From Acidaminococcus fermentans (GTDB lineage: Bacteria > Bacillota > Negativicutes > Acidaminococcales > Acidaminococcaceae): a stretch of 64,000 nucleotides of DNA. The stretch lies in NCBI RefSeq assembly GCF_009696675.1, contig NZ_VULN01000001.1, positions 1 to 64,000 on the forward strand. Direction: 5' to 3'. Each line of letters opens with the position of its first letter. Position 1 is the stretch's first letter. The translations under genes were made by a program, and so were the position numbers. The notes beneath the pieces were generated by a model. It had not been told where the DNA came from and did not search any database. It saw nothing but the letters and a program-made list of their open reading frames with translations. Positions 25,468 through 33,231 of the stretch are shown here, piece after piece.

Positions 25468-26070
25468 TTATTTTTCGCTGTCCAGCTGCTTCTTCAGATA
25501 GGCTGCAATGGCCGTATCGTATTCCGCCGTATGGGCAAAGGCTTCCTGGGCCAGCATTTTCCGGGTGTGGAGATCGATGTCCCCTTTTTCCTTCAGCATG
25601 TGGATCAGGTCTTCATACCGGTCCGGATTGGTGATGATCACCACATCGTGGAAGTTCTTGGCAGAAGCCCGGACCATGGCCGGACCGCCGATGTCGATGT
25701 TTTCGATGGCTTCGGCTTCGGTTACATCCGGTTTGGCAATGGTCTGCTGGAAGGGATACAGGTTCACCACCACCAGGTCAATGGGCTGGATCCCGTTCTT
25801 CTTCATGTCTTCCATATGTTTGGGATTGCTGCGCACAGCCAGGATGCCCCCATGGATCTTGGGATTCAGGGTCTTTACCCGGCCGTCCATCATTTCCGGG
25901 GTCCCGGTTACGTCGCTTACGTAGGTCACCGGCACGCCAGCTTCCTTCAGCACCTTCATGGTGCCGCCGGTGGAGATGATTTCCACCCCATTGTTGTTCA
26001 GGAAATAGCCCAGCTTCACAATGCCGGTCTTGTCAGAAACGCTCAGTAATGCTCTGCGAATTTTCAGCAT
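25468..26070 (-). CDS. purH: IMP cyclohydrolase domain protein (PurH N-terminal half only)
   Basis: A 200-residue protein equal to the N-terminal MGS-like half of PurH, which closes FAICAR to IMP, the last step of the pathway. Visible markers are RALLSVSDKTGIVKLG, EIISTGGTMKVL, MDGRVKTLNPKIHGGILA and NLYPFQQTI. The usual bifunctional enzyme has about 510 residues and a C-terminal AICAR transformylase. Here the frame ends with a clean stop at residue 200, right after the cyclohydrolase domain (KKQLDSEK), and purD follows 13 bases later. No remnant of the second domain is visible. The formyl transfer must be done by a protein encoded elsewhere. No frameshift is apparent, so this looks like a genuine split enzyme. 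Confidence 0.9.
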   Translation of the reverse strand: MLKIRRALLSVSDKTGIVKLGYFLNNNGVEIISTGGTMKVLKEAGVPVTYVSDVTGTPEMMDGRVKTLNPKIHGGILAVRSNPKHMEDMKKNGIQPIDLVVVNLYPFQQTIAKPDVTEAEAIENIDIGGPAMVRASAKNFHDVVIITNPDRYEDLIHMLKEKGDIDLHTRKMLAQEAFAHTAEYDTAIAAYLKKQLDSEK

Positions 26071-26082
26071 GGATTGTTCTCC

Positions 26083-26694
26083 TTATTTACGGATTTTCAC
26101 TTTCCGGCCGTTTACAGTCAGCCGGTCTTCCGCCCACAGCTTCACCACTTCCGGCAGGATGGTATGTTCCTGGACCAGGATCCGGGCGGCCAGGGTGTCA
26201 TGGGTATCTTCGTCCAGCACAGGTACGGCGGCCTGCATGATGATGGGGCCGGTATCCATCCCTGCATCCACAAAGTGGACGGTGCAGCCGGCGATCTTCA
26301 CCCCGTAGTTCAGAGCCTGTCCCTGGGCATCCAGTCCCGTAAAGGACGGCAGCAGGGCCGGATGGATGTTGATGATCTTGTGGTACCAGGAATTCACGAA
26401 ATCTCCGCTGAGGATCCGCATGAATCCGGCCAGCACCACCAGTTCCACCCCTGCTTCCCGGAGGGTCTTGTCAATGGCGGCTTCGAAGGAAGCCTTGTCC
26501 ACAAAATCCTGACGGGCAATGGCGCAGTGAGGGATCCCCATCTTTTCCGCCCGCTGGAGGGCATAGGCTTCCGGACTGTCGCTGATCACCACGGCGATTT
26601 CGATGGGCAGGTTTTCTTTTTTGATTTTGTCGGCCACGGCCTGGAAATTGCTTCCCCGGCCGCTGACCAGTACCCCGATTTTCCGTTTAGTCAC
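26083..26694 (-). CDS. purN: Phosphoribosylglycinamide formyltransferase
   Basis: A 203-residue enzyme that transfers the formyl group of 10-formyl-tetrahydrofolate to GAR. Recognisable are IGVLVSGRGSNFQAV near the start, LVVLAGFMRILS, and the catalytic Asn-His-Asp set, with IINIHPALLPSFTGLDAQ holding N and H. The segment GCTVHFVDAGMDTGPIIMQAAV contains the Asp. It overlaps the end of purM by eight bases, consistent with coupled translation. Confidence 0.95.
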   Translation of the reverse strand: MTKRKIGVLVSGRGSNFQAVADKIKKENLPIEIAVVISDSPEAYALQRAEKMGIPHCAIARQDFVDKASFEAAIDKTLREAGVELVVLAGFMRILSGDFVNSWYHKIINIHPALLPSFTGLDAQGQALNYGVKIAGCTVHFVDAGMDTGPIIMQAAVPVLDEDTHDTLAARILVQEHTILPEVVKLWAEDRLTVNGRKVKIRK

Positions 26695-27742
26695 CGAAAA
26701 CCCCGCCTTTCATCACGGTCTTTTTGGTGCCGGGCACCACATGGCCCAGTTCGTAGAAGGTTTCCCCGTTTTCTTTCAGATGAGCCCGGACGGCGTCGGC
26801 TTCGGAAGGATCCACCACCAGCACCATGCCAACCCCCATGTTGAAGGTCCGGTACATTTCCTTCACCGGAACATTGCCCCATTCCTGGAGCTTTTTGAAC
26901 ACAGCGGGCACTTCCCAGGCGTCTGCATGGACTTCCGCGTCACAGTTTTCCGGCAGGATCCGGGGAATGTTGTCATAGAAGCCGCCCCCGGTGATGTGGA
27001 CCATACCGTGGAGATCGAATTTTTTGATCATGGGCAGGATGGTCCGGGGATACAGCCGGGTGGGAGTCAGCAGTTCCTCACCCAGGGTTTTGCCGAATTC
27101 CGGAATGTAGGTGTCCACCGTGAAGCCCTGAGCTTCGAAGCAGATTTTCCGTACCAGGGAGAACCCGTTGGAATGGACCCCGGTGGAAGGCAGACCCAGG
27201 AGGACGTCCCCGGCCTTCACCTTGTCCCCGGTGATCATCTTGCTCCGTTCCACCACGCCTACGCTGAAGCCGGCGATGTCGTATTCGTCCTTGGCATAGA
27301 ACCCGGCCATTTCAGCGGTTTCCCCGCCGATCAGGGCACAGCCGCTTTCCTTGCAGGCATTGGCCACCCCTTTGACGATGTCGGCGATTTTCTGGGATTC
27401 CACCTTGGCGGTGGCGATGTAATCCAGGAAGAACAGAGGTTCCGCCCCCTGGACCAGGATATCATTGACGCACATGGCCACGGCGTCCTGGCCGATGGTG
27501 TCGTGACGGTCCATCATAAAGGCGATCTTCAGCTTGGTGCCCACACCGTCGGTACCGGAAACCAGCACCGGATCCTGGTATTTGTTCCCCAGGGCAAACA
27601 GGCCCCCGAAGCCCCCCAGGTCCCCGATGACTTCCGGACGGTAGGTGGCCCGGACGCTGTCCTTCATCAGTTCCACGGCTTTGTTGCCGGCGTCGATATC
27701 CACCCCTGCATCTGCGTATGTAATGACCTTTTTCTCGCTCAC
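26687..27742 (-). CDS. purM: Phosphoribosylformylglycinamidine cyclo-ligase
   Basis: The 351-residue AIR synthetase, which closes FGAM to AIR using ATP. The family signatures ITYADAGVDIDAGN, SGTDGVGTKLKIAF, GGETAEMAGFY and ITGGGFYDNIPR are in order and the length is normal. It starts 12 bases after purF and overlaps purN. The substrate FGAM is made by PurL/PurS/PurQ, which are not in this window. Confidence 0.95.
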   Translation of the reverse strand: MSEKKVITYADAGVDIDAGNKAVELMKDSVRATYRPEVIGDLGGFGGLFALGNKYQDPVLVSGTDGVGTKLKIAFMMDRHDTIGQDAVAMCVNDILVQGAEPLFFLDYIATAKVESQKIADIVKGVANACKESGCALIGGETAEMAGFYAKDEYDIAGFSVGVVERSKMITGDKVKAGDVLLGLPSTGVHSNGFSLVRKICFEAQGFTVDTYIPEFGKTLGEELLTPTRLYPRTILPMIKKFDLHGMVHITGGGFYDNIPRILPENCDAEVHADAWEVPAVFKKLQEWGNVPVKEMYRTFNMGVGMVLVVDPSEADAVRAHLKENGETFYELGHVVPGTKKTVMKGGVFGD

Positions 27743-27754
27743 GCTGTTTCCTCC

Positions 27755-29197
27755 TTAGCAACCCAGTTCAAACTGTAATTTGGATCCTTTTTTCATTTCT
27801 TTATCTGCTCCATCCGGATAATGGGAATTGAAGCAGGCATAGCACATATCATCGGGTTTCAGCACGGACAGGCTGGCCCGGAGTCCTTCCATGGTAATGT
27901 AATGGAGGCTGTCCGCCTTGATGTACTGGCGGATCTCTTCTTCCGTCTTGCTGGCGGCGATCAGTTCTTTCCGTTCGGAAGTGTCGATGCCGTAGAAGCA
28001 GGAATCCATTACAGGGGGCGAACTGATGCACACGTGCACCGCCGTAGCTCCCGCATCCCGGAGCAGCTGGACGATCTTGCCGCTGGTGGTGCCCCGGACG
28101 ATGGAGTCATCCACCATCACCACGGATTTCCCTTCCACCAGGCTCCGGTTGGCGTTCAGTTTCAGCCGCACCGCATTGAGGCGCTGTTTCTGGGTGGGCT
28201 GGATGAAGGTCCGGCCGATGTATTTGTTCTTGGTGAGCCCTTCCACAAAGGGGATCCCGGCTTCCAGGCCGTAGCCGATGGCTGCAGGGGTGCCGGAATC
28301 GGGCACGGAAATCACCACATCCGCCTTGATCCCCCTGGTTTCCCGGGCCAGGATCCGTCCCATGTTCAGACGGGCCTGGTATACGCTTTCCCCGTCGATG
28401 ATGCTGTCGGGACGGGCGAAATACACGTATTCGAAAATACAGTGGGCACAGTGGGTCGGTTTGTGGGTGCTGTACATGATGCTTTTGGGTTCTGTTTCCT
28501 CGTTGTCGATGACGATCATTTCCCCGGGCTTCACGTCCCGCACATAGTGGGCCCCCACCAGATCCAGGGCGCAGGTTTCACTGGCCACCACCCAGCCGTG
28601 GTCCAACCGGCCCAGGCACAGAGGCCGGAAGCCGTAGGGATCCCGGAAGGCGATCAGCTGGTCATCGTTCATGATCAGGATGGCAAAGGCACCCCGGATG
28701 GTGTCAGCCGCTTCCGCCACCCGTTCCGGCAGGGTCTTTTTCCGGCTCCGGGCGATCAGGCTCAGCACCACTTCGCTGTCGATGGTGGTCTGGAACACCA
28801 CCCCGTCGTTGGCCAGTTCCTTCCGGAGCTGGGCGGCGTTGGTCAGGTTGCCGTTGTGGCTGAGGGCCAGGTTGCCCCCGTCATAGAACACCTTCAGCGG
28901 CTGCACATTGTAGGGCATGCTGGCCCCGGTGGTGGAATACCGTACATGGCCGGCGGCAATGCAGCCGTCCAGGCCCTTCAGGCCGTCTTTGAACACATCG
29001 TTCACCAGTCCCATGCCCTTTTTGATGTGCATGTGCCGGCCGTCGGTGACAGCGATGCCGGCGCTTTCCTGGCCTCTGTGCTGGAGAGCGAACAGCCCCC
29101 AGTAAGTATTCAGTGCCACGTCGTCTTTCTTGGAATAGATGCCGAAGACCCCGCATTCTTCATGGAGCTTGTCTTCCGCAAAAAACTTGTCCCCCAT
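27755..29197 (-). CDS. purF: Amidophosphoribosyltransferase
   Basis: A 480-residue enzyme that commits PRPP to purine synthesis by making phosphoribosylamine from glutamine. A 14-residue propeptide (MGDKFFAEDKLHEE) precedes C15, the N-terminal nucleophile in CGVFGIYSK. The glutaminase domain shows GHVRYSTTG and SHNGNLTNA. The phosphoribosyltransferase domain has the PRPP motif VMVDDSIVRGTTSGKIV near residue 350. Cysteines in the C-terminal part (MCYACFNSHYP) fit the iron-sulfur form seen in B. subtilis. The ATG at 29197 has GGGAGGAA upstream, and purE ends 16 bases before. Confidence 0.95.
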   Translation of the reverse strand: MGDKFFAEDKLHEECGVFGIYSKKDDVALNTYWGLFALQHRGQESAGIAVTDGRHMHIKKGMGLVNDVFKDGLKGLDGCIAAGHVRYSTTGASMPYNVQPLKVFYDGGNLALSHNGNLTNAAQLRKELANDGVVFQTTIDSEVVLSLIARSRKKTLPERVAEAADTIRGAFAILIMNDDQLIAFRDPYGFRPLCLGRLDHGWVVASETCALDLVGAHYVRDVKPGEMIVIDNEETEPKSIMYSTHKPTHCAHCIFEYVYFARPDSIIDGESVYQARLNMGRILARETRGIKADVVISVPDSGTPAAIGYGLEAGIPFVEGLTKNKYIGRTFIQPTQKQRLNAVRLKLNANRSLVEGKSVVMVDDSIVRGTTSGKIVQLLRDAGATAVHVCISSPPVMDSCFYGIDTSERKELIAASKTEEEIRQYIKADSLHYITMEGLRASLSVLKPDDMCYACFNSHYPDGADKEMKKGSKLQFELGC

Positions 29198-29213
29198 AGT
29201 TCCTCCCGTTTCC

Positions 29214-29717
29214 TTATGCTTTGGCAGCGGCGGCTCTGGCAACAGCCAGTTTTTCCCCTTTGGCTTTCACTTCTTCCTTCATCTTGGCCCGGGCTTCCGC
29301 CAGTTTGGTCACCAGTTCCGGATACTTCACCGCCAGGATCTCCACGGCGAAGATGGCGGCATTCTTGGCCCCGTTGATGGCCATGGTAGCCACGGGAATG
29401 CCGGAAGGCATCTGCACGAAGCTCAGGAGAGAATCCATCCCGTTGAGAGGGGTGGCGTTGATGGGAATCCCGATCACCGGCACGGTGGTGAAGGCGGCGA
29501 TGAATCCGCCCAGATGGGCCGCTGCACCGGCGGCGGCAATGATGACTTCCACACCCCGGTCACGGGCGCCGGCGGCGAATTCCTGTACCAGTTCCGGAGT
29601 CCGGTGGGCGCTGGCCACCACTACTTCCACCTCTACCCCGAATTCCTTCAGAGTTTTTTCCGCAGGTTCCAGCACCGGCCAGTCCGAATTGCTTCCCATG
29701 ATAATTGCTGCTTTCAT
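29214..29717 (-). CDS. purE: N5-carboxyaminoimidazole ribonucleotide mutase
   Basis: The 167-residue PurE, first gene of the operon, which makes CAIR from N5-CAIR (class I) or directly from AIR and CO2 (class II). The signature AAIIMGSNSDWPVLEPA opens the protein. VVVASAHRTPELVQEFA and IAAAGAAAHLGGFIAAFT line the active site, and VPVIGIPINATPLNGMDSLLS follows. PurK is not next to it, so the class is open. The ATG at 29717 has GGAGG upstream, after a leader that contains a terminator-like hairpin. Confidence 0.93.
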   Translation of the reverse strand: MKAAIIMGSNSDWPVLEPAEKTLKEFGVEVEVVVASAHRTPELVQEFAAGARDRGVEVIIAAAGAAAHLGGFIAAFTTVPVIGIPINATPLNGMDSLLSFVQMPSGIPVATMAINGAKNAAIFAVEILAVKYPELVTKLAEARAKMKEEVKAKGEKLAVARAAAAKA

Positions 29718-29734
29718 TCGTGAGCACCTCCAAT

Positions 29735-29787
29735 AAAAAAGGCCCTTGATACCGCCCGCACAGCCAGTGTTCAAGTTTCTCAGAGCC
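29735..29787 (-). promoter_or_regulatory. Attenuator-like hairpin in the purE leader
   Basis: On the minus strand, GGCTCT (29,782-29,787) can pair with AGGGCC (29,741-29,746), which is directly followed by six T. This is 20-70 bases before the purE start. The stem is short and the loop long. I could not match the leader to the purine or PRPP riboswitch consensus. Confidence 0.4.
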
Positions 29788-29813
29788 AAACCACCACAAT
29801 AATTTATACTCCT

Positions 29814-29890
29814 ATTCTATCAACGGACCGGGGCTCTGTCAATGTTTTATCGAACTTTTATAACATAAGTAACACTATCGTTCGAAATGT
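29814..29890 (-). promoter_or_regulatory. Purine operon promoter with PurBox-like inverted repeat
   Basis: A near-ideal promoter on the minus strand: TTGACA (29,837-29,842), 17 bases, TAGAAT (29,814-29,819). Just upstream are two inverted CGAAC cores in AT-rich context, TTTATCGAACTTT (29,846-29,858) and, on the other strand, ATTTCGAACGATA. They resemble the paired PurBoxes of B. subtilis PurR, though the spacing is somewhat wider. The plus-strand spacer 29,891-30,163 holds repeats only. Confidence 0.65.
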
Positions 29891-29924
29891 GGAGACAGCC
29901 AGGAGGTTAAGTGGTTAGGTGGAG

Positions 29925-30056
29925 ACTCTGCTCCAACCCGTAGGGGCGGCAGGCCCGGCCGCCCGCAAGTGGTCAGGTGGTTAAGTGGCCAGGTGGGCGG
30001 CAGGATGGGAGACTCTGCCCAACCGTAGGGGCGGCAGGCCCGGCCGCCCGCAAAAT
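29925..30056. repeat. GC-rich repeats and an octamer array
   Basis: Two copies of GTAGGGGCGGCAGGCCCGGC stand at about 29,940 and 30,028; a third is at 58,840. Between them are 8-bp units AAGTGGTC, AGGTGGTT, AAGTGGCC, AGGTGGGC. No gene is visible here. Confidence 0.55.
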
Positions 30057-30133
30057 GAGCCGCCAGCCACCGGATGAGCGGGCAGCCTGCCCAGGACCGC
30101 CGTACCCCCTTTTGTGCATCAGCCCCTCCAATA

Positions 30134-30142
30134 TGCTATAAT
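30134..30142 (+). promoter_or_regulatory. Extended -10 promoter
   Basis: TGC-TATAAT stands 22 bases before the start codon of the secreted proline-rich protein. No convincing -35 is visible at 17 bases, as is common with an extended -10. Confidence 0.55.
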
Positions 30143-30163
30143 AGGACCAAAGAGGTGATTCCC

Positions 30164-30637
30164 ATGAAACAATCCATTTGGAAACGGTTTTTCCTGACCA
30201 TCCTTACGGCCTTTTCCGTCTGCGGTTCGGCGCTGGCGGCCGGGGCCATTCCGGTGCCCAAACCCGGGCGGATCGGCTCTCCTGTGCCCCGGCCCACGGT
30301 GCCGGTGGGCGGCTTCCAGAATCACAGCCCCATTCCCACTCCCGTTTACACTCCTGTAACCCCCTCCCGTCCCATCCAGGTCCAGAAGATCCCCCTCCGG
30401 CCCATTGTCCAGCCCATGACCGGGTCCCTGGCTCCCACCGGGGAACAGCTGGGGGTGTTCAAACCCAACCTGACCCTGTTTTCCTGGGCTTCTCCCCGGG
30501 ATATCGGAACCCCCTTCGGCCGGACCTTCCTGAACAATCCCAATGATTCTCTGGCCTGGTGGAAGCCTGCCAGCGCCATCACCCAGGGAGACATCTTTCA
30601 GAGCCGTCTGGCAAGGCTGGTGGAAGAGGTGAAGTGA
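30164..30637 (+). CDS. Secreted proline-rich protein
   Basis: A 157-residue protein. The signal peptide is FFLTILTAFSVCGSALAAGA with cleavage near residue 26. A region of about 75 residues follows in which proline makes up roughly every fourth residue (PVPKPGRIGSPVPRPTVPVG), and then a short C-terminal part without proline bias (LFSWASPRDIGTPF). Proline-rich exported proteins often span the cell wall or periplasm. I recognise no family. The ATG at 30164 has AGAGGTG upstream and follows an extended -10 promoter. A strong terminator follows, so it is a single-gene unit. Confidence 0.7.
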   Translation: MKQSIWKRFFLTILTAFSVCGSALAAGAIPVPKPGRIGSPVPRPTVPVGGFQNHSPIPTPVYTPVTPSRPIQVQKIPLRPIVQPMTGSLAPTGEQLGVFKPNLTLFSWASPRDIGTPFGRTFLNNPNDSLAWWKPASAITQGDIFQSRLARLVEEVK

Positions 30638-30676
30638 AAAAAATCCTGCTGCAGCCTGCAGCAGGATTTTTTTGTC
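30637..30676 (+). terminator. Terminator
   Basis: The stem AATCCTGCTGCAG/CTGCAGCAGGATT ends in seven T immediately after the stop of the secreted protein. Confidence 0.9.
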
Positions 30677-30831
30677 AGCGGTCAATGGTCACTGGACGGA
30701 GGAGAGCATCTGCCAAAGGCAGATGCTCCTGAATGAAAACGCAGCCCTGAGGGCTGCGTTTCCCTTCAAAGAAACCCGCCAGCGGCGGGTTTCCTCCTCC
30801 GGGCGCCTACCGTTAACAGCTGACCAGTGAC
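30674..30831. repeat. Inverted heptamer arrays around hairpins
   Basis: On the left GTCAGCG, GTCAATG, GTCACTG, GACGGAG (30,674-30,701); on the right, in the opposite sense, CGTTAAC, AGCTGAC, CAGTGAC (30,811-30,831). Between them lie three perfect hairpins: AGCATCTGCC/GGCAGATGCT, AACGCAGCCC/GGGCTGCGTT and GAAACCCGCC/GGCGGGTTTC. Confidence 0.6.
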
Positions 30832-30856
30832 AGCGCGGCGCCCAGGCACCGCGCTT

Positions 30857-33229
30857 TTATTTCACCCACACAATGGTGGCCCCGAATCCCCCTTCATTCA
30901 GAGGGGCCATTTCGGTTTTCAGCACATTGGGATGCTGGTCTAGGTATTCCAGGAGGCCTTTCCGGAGCATGCCGGTGCCTTTCCCGTGGACCAGACGGAA
31001 CCGGTCCATCCCGGCCAGCAGGGCATCGTCAATGGCCTTGTCCACATAGGGGATGGCTTCATCCACGGTCTTGCCCCGCACATCGATCTGCACCGTGGCA
31101 TCCTGGGCCTTCTTCACAAACAGGTTGTGGCCCTGGCTGGTGCTCTTCTTCAGGGTCCGGTGGGTGCTCCGGGGCTGGCTGGGCGCTTCCTTCAGCAGCA
31201 GGCAGTCCTTCAGCTTCAGATTCATCTTCATGATCCCGATCCGCACGGTGACTTCCTTGCCGTTCAGGGCCACAATGGTGCCGCTCTGGCCGATCTTCTT
31301 CACATACACCTTCTTGCCCACCGCCGCATTGCCGCTGGTGAGCCCCTGACCTTCCGGCATGGGCTTCCCGTCAATGGAGAAGTTCTTGTTCAGCACCTTC
31401 CGGGACAGTTCCGCCAGCTGTTCCACCTTCCGGCTTTCCACCATGTCCTGGTTGGCCCGCAGTTCCTTCAAAATGGAAGTGGATTCCCGCCGGGCGTTCC
31501 GGTACAGTTCGTCCGCCTGTTCCCGGGCCTTCCGTAAAATGGCGTTCCGGCTCTTTTCCAGGTCCTGCTTCTGACGGGTCAGTTCGTTCTTCAGGTATTC
31601 CGCTTCCCGCTGGAGGGAGGCGATTTCGTCCTTCCGGCTTTCATATTCCCGGCGCTCCCCTTCCAGGTTCTGGAGCACCCGTTCCATATTGCTGTGGCCT
31701 TCTCCGATGAAGGTCTTGGCTTCGTCCAGGATCTCCTGGGGCAGCCCCAGCCGTTTGCTGATGTAGAAGGCGTTGGAACTGCCGGGCACACCCATGAGCA
31801 GCTTGTAGGTGGGCCGGAGGGTTTCCGGATCGAATTCCACACTGGCGTTTTCCATACCCTCATGCTCATAGGCAAAGGTCTTCAGTTCGCTGTAGTGGGT
31901 GGTCATGATGGTAAGCACCTTTTTGTTGTACAGGTACTCTATCATGGCCATGGCCAGGGCCGCCCCTTCGGTGGGATCGGTCCCTACGCACACTTCGTCC
32001 ACCAGCACCAGGTCCCCTTCCCGGACTTCATCCAAAATGGAGATCATGTTCTTCATATGGCCGGAGAAGGTGGACAGGCTCTGTTCAATGCTCTGTTCAT
32101 CCCCGATATCCGCATAGACCCCGCCGAACACCGGCAGGATGGCTTCTTTGGCCGGGACGAACATCCCTGCCTGGGCCATGAGGGCGAACACCCCCACGGT
32201 CTTTAAGGCCACGGTTTTCCCGCCGGTATTAGGGCCGGTGATCAGCAGGGTGGTGAAATCGTCCCCCAGGTTGATGTCCAGAGGCACCACCTTTTCCTGG
32301 TCCAGGAGAGGATGGCGTCCCTGGGTAATCCGCAGCCGCTGCTGGAGGATCATCATGGGCCGGCAGCAGTGGAGCTTCTGGGCCAGGGCGGCCTTGGCAC
32401 CGATGAGATCCACCTGGGCCGCCACTTCCAGGGAGCTGAGGATGTTTTCCGCCTCGCTGCCCACATGGCCGGTGAGAGTCCGGAGGATCCGTTCCACTTC
32501 TGCCTGTTCCTCCAGCCGGTATTTCTTGATGTCGTTGTTCAGGTTCACCACTGCCATAGGTTCCACGAACAAGGTGGCCCCGCTGGCGCTCTGGTCATGG
32601 ACCACCCCGGGAAAGTTCAGCCGGTATTCCTGTTTGATGGGGATTACGTACCGGTCTTCCCGCATGGTCACCAGGGCATCCTGGAAGTATTTCTGGTTGT
32701 TGGGATCGTGGAGGATATTGGTGAGTTTGTCCTTCACCCGGTTCTTGGCCGCCAGGATCCCGGTGCGCAGGCCCTGGAGCTTTACGGAAGCGTTATCCTT
32801 GATGTTCCCCTTTTCATCCAGGGCGCTGGACAGCTGCTTGCTCAGCCGGGTGAAATCCCCCAGCTGGGGACCATAATCCCGGAGGGCCGGAGCGTTTTCC
32901 GTGTCTTCCAGCAGGAACTGCTTCAGATGCCGGAGCCCGTCGATGGTGTCTCCGATGGCCTTGAAGTCTTCCGGCTCCAGGATGCTCCCTACCCGGGTCC
33001 GTTTCACCAGGGGACTGATATCCGTCATGCCCCCCAGGGGCAGCCGTTTCCCTTCGTCCAGCAGCTGGACGGCTTCGGCAGTTTCCTCCTGGGCCAGTTT
33101 CACCTGTTCGAACCGGCTGGAGCTCACCAGGTCCAGGGCCAGTCTCCGGCCCAGAGAAGTCCCTGCCTGGTCCGCCAGGAGCGCCTTCACTTTATCGAAT
33201 TCCAATGTATTGACAGCAAATTTCCCCAT
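30857..33229 (-). CDS. mutS2: Endonuclease MutS2
   Basis: A 790-residue MutS2. In Firmicutes this protein is linked to suppression of recombination or rescue of collided ribosomes. It lacks the mismatch-binding domain of MutS. The order is helical core, ATPase with Walker A GPNTGGKT (about residue 334), Walker B LVLVDEV, then a long coiled coil, a KOW-like segment (KIGQSGTIVALNGKEV) and a C-terminal Smr nuclease domain (IDVRGKTVDEA, HGKGTGMLRKG). The Walker B neighbourhood reads DEVCVGTDPTEG where most relatives have DELGAGTDPTEG; the catalytic DE is kept. It starts two bases after the U32 peptidase gene, with a GAGGAG site overlapping that stop. Confidence 0.93.
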   Translation of the reverse strand: MGKFAVNTLEFDKVKALLADQAGTSLGRRLALDLVSSSRFEQVKLAQEETAEAVQLLDEGKRLPLGGMTDISPLVKRTRVGSILEPEDFKAIGDTIDGLRHLKQFLLEDTENAPALRDYGPQLGDFTRLSKQLSSALDEKGNIKDNASVKLQGLRTGILAAKNRVKDKLTNILHDPNNQKYFQDALVTMREDRYVIPIKQEYRLNFPGVVHDQSASGATLFVEPMAVVNLNNDIKKYRLEEQAEVERILRTLTGHVGSEAENILSSLEVAAQVDLIGAKAALAQKLHCCRPMMILQQRLRITQGRHPLLDQEKVVPLDINLGDDFTTLLITGPNTGGKTVALKTVGVFALMAQAGMFVPAKEAILPVFGGVYADIGDEQSIEQSLSTFSGHMKNMISILDEVREGDLVLVDEVCVGTDPTEGAALAMAMIEYLYNKKVLTIMTTHYSELKTFAYEHEGMENASVEFDPETLRPTYKLLMGVPGSSNAFYISKRLGLPQEILDEAKTFIGEGHSNMERVLQNLEGERREYESRKDEIASLQREAEYLKNELTRQKQDLEKSRNAILRKAREQADELYRNARRESTSILKELRANQDMVESRKVEQLAELSRKVLNKNFSIDGKPMPEGQGLTSGNAAVGKKVYVKKIGQSGTIVALNGKEVTVRIGIMKMNLKLKDCLLLKEAPSQPRSTHRTLKKSTSQGHNLFVKKAQDATVQIDVRGKTVDEAIPYVDKAIDDALLAGMDRFRLVHGKGTGMLRKGLLEYLDQHPNVLKTEMAPLNEGGFGATIVWVK

Positions 33230-33231
33230 GC

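Noticed and set aside
29735-29810. Purine or PRPP riboswitch in the purE leader
   Set aside because: The invariant core bases of these aptamers could not be found; only a short terminator-like hairpin is visible.
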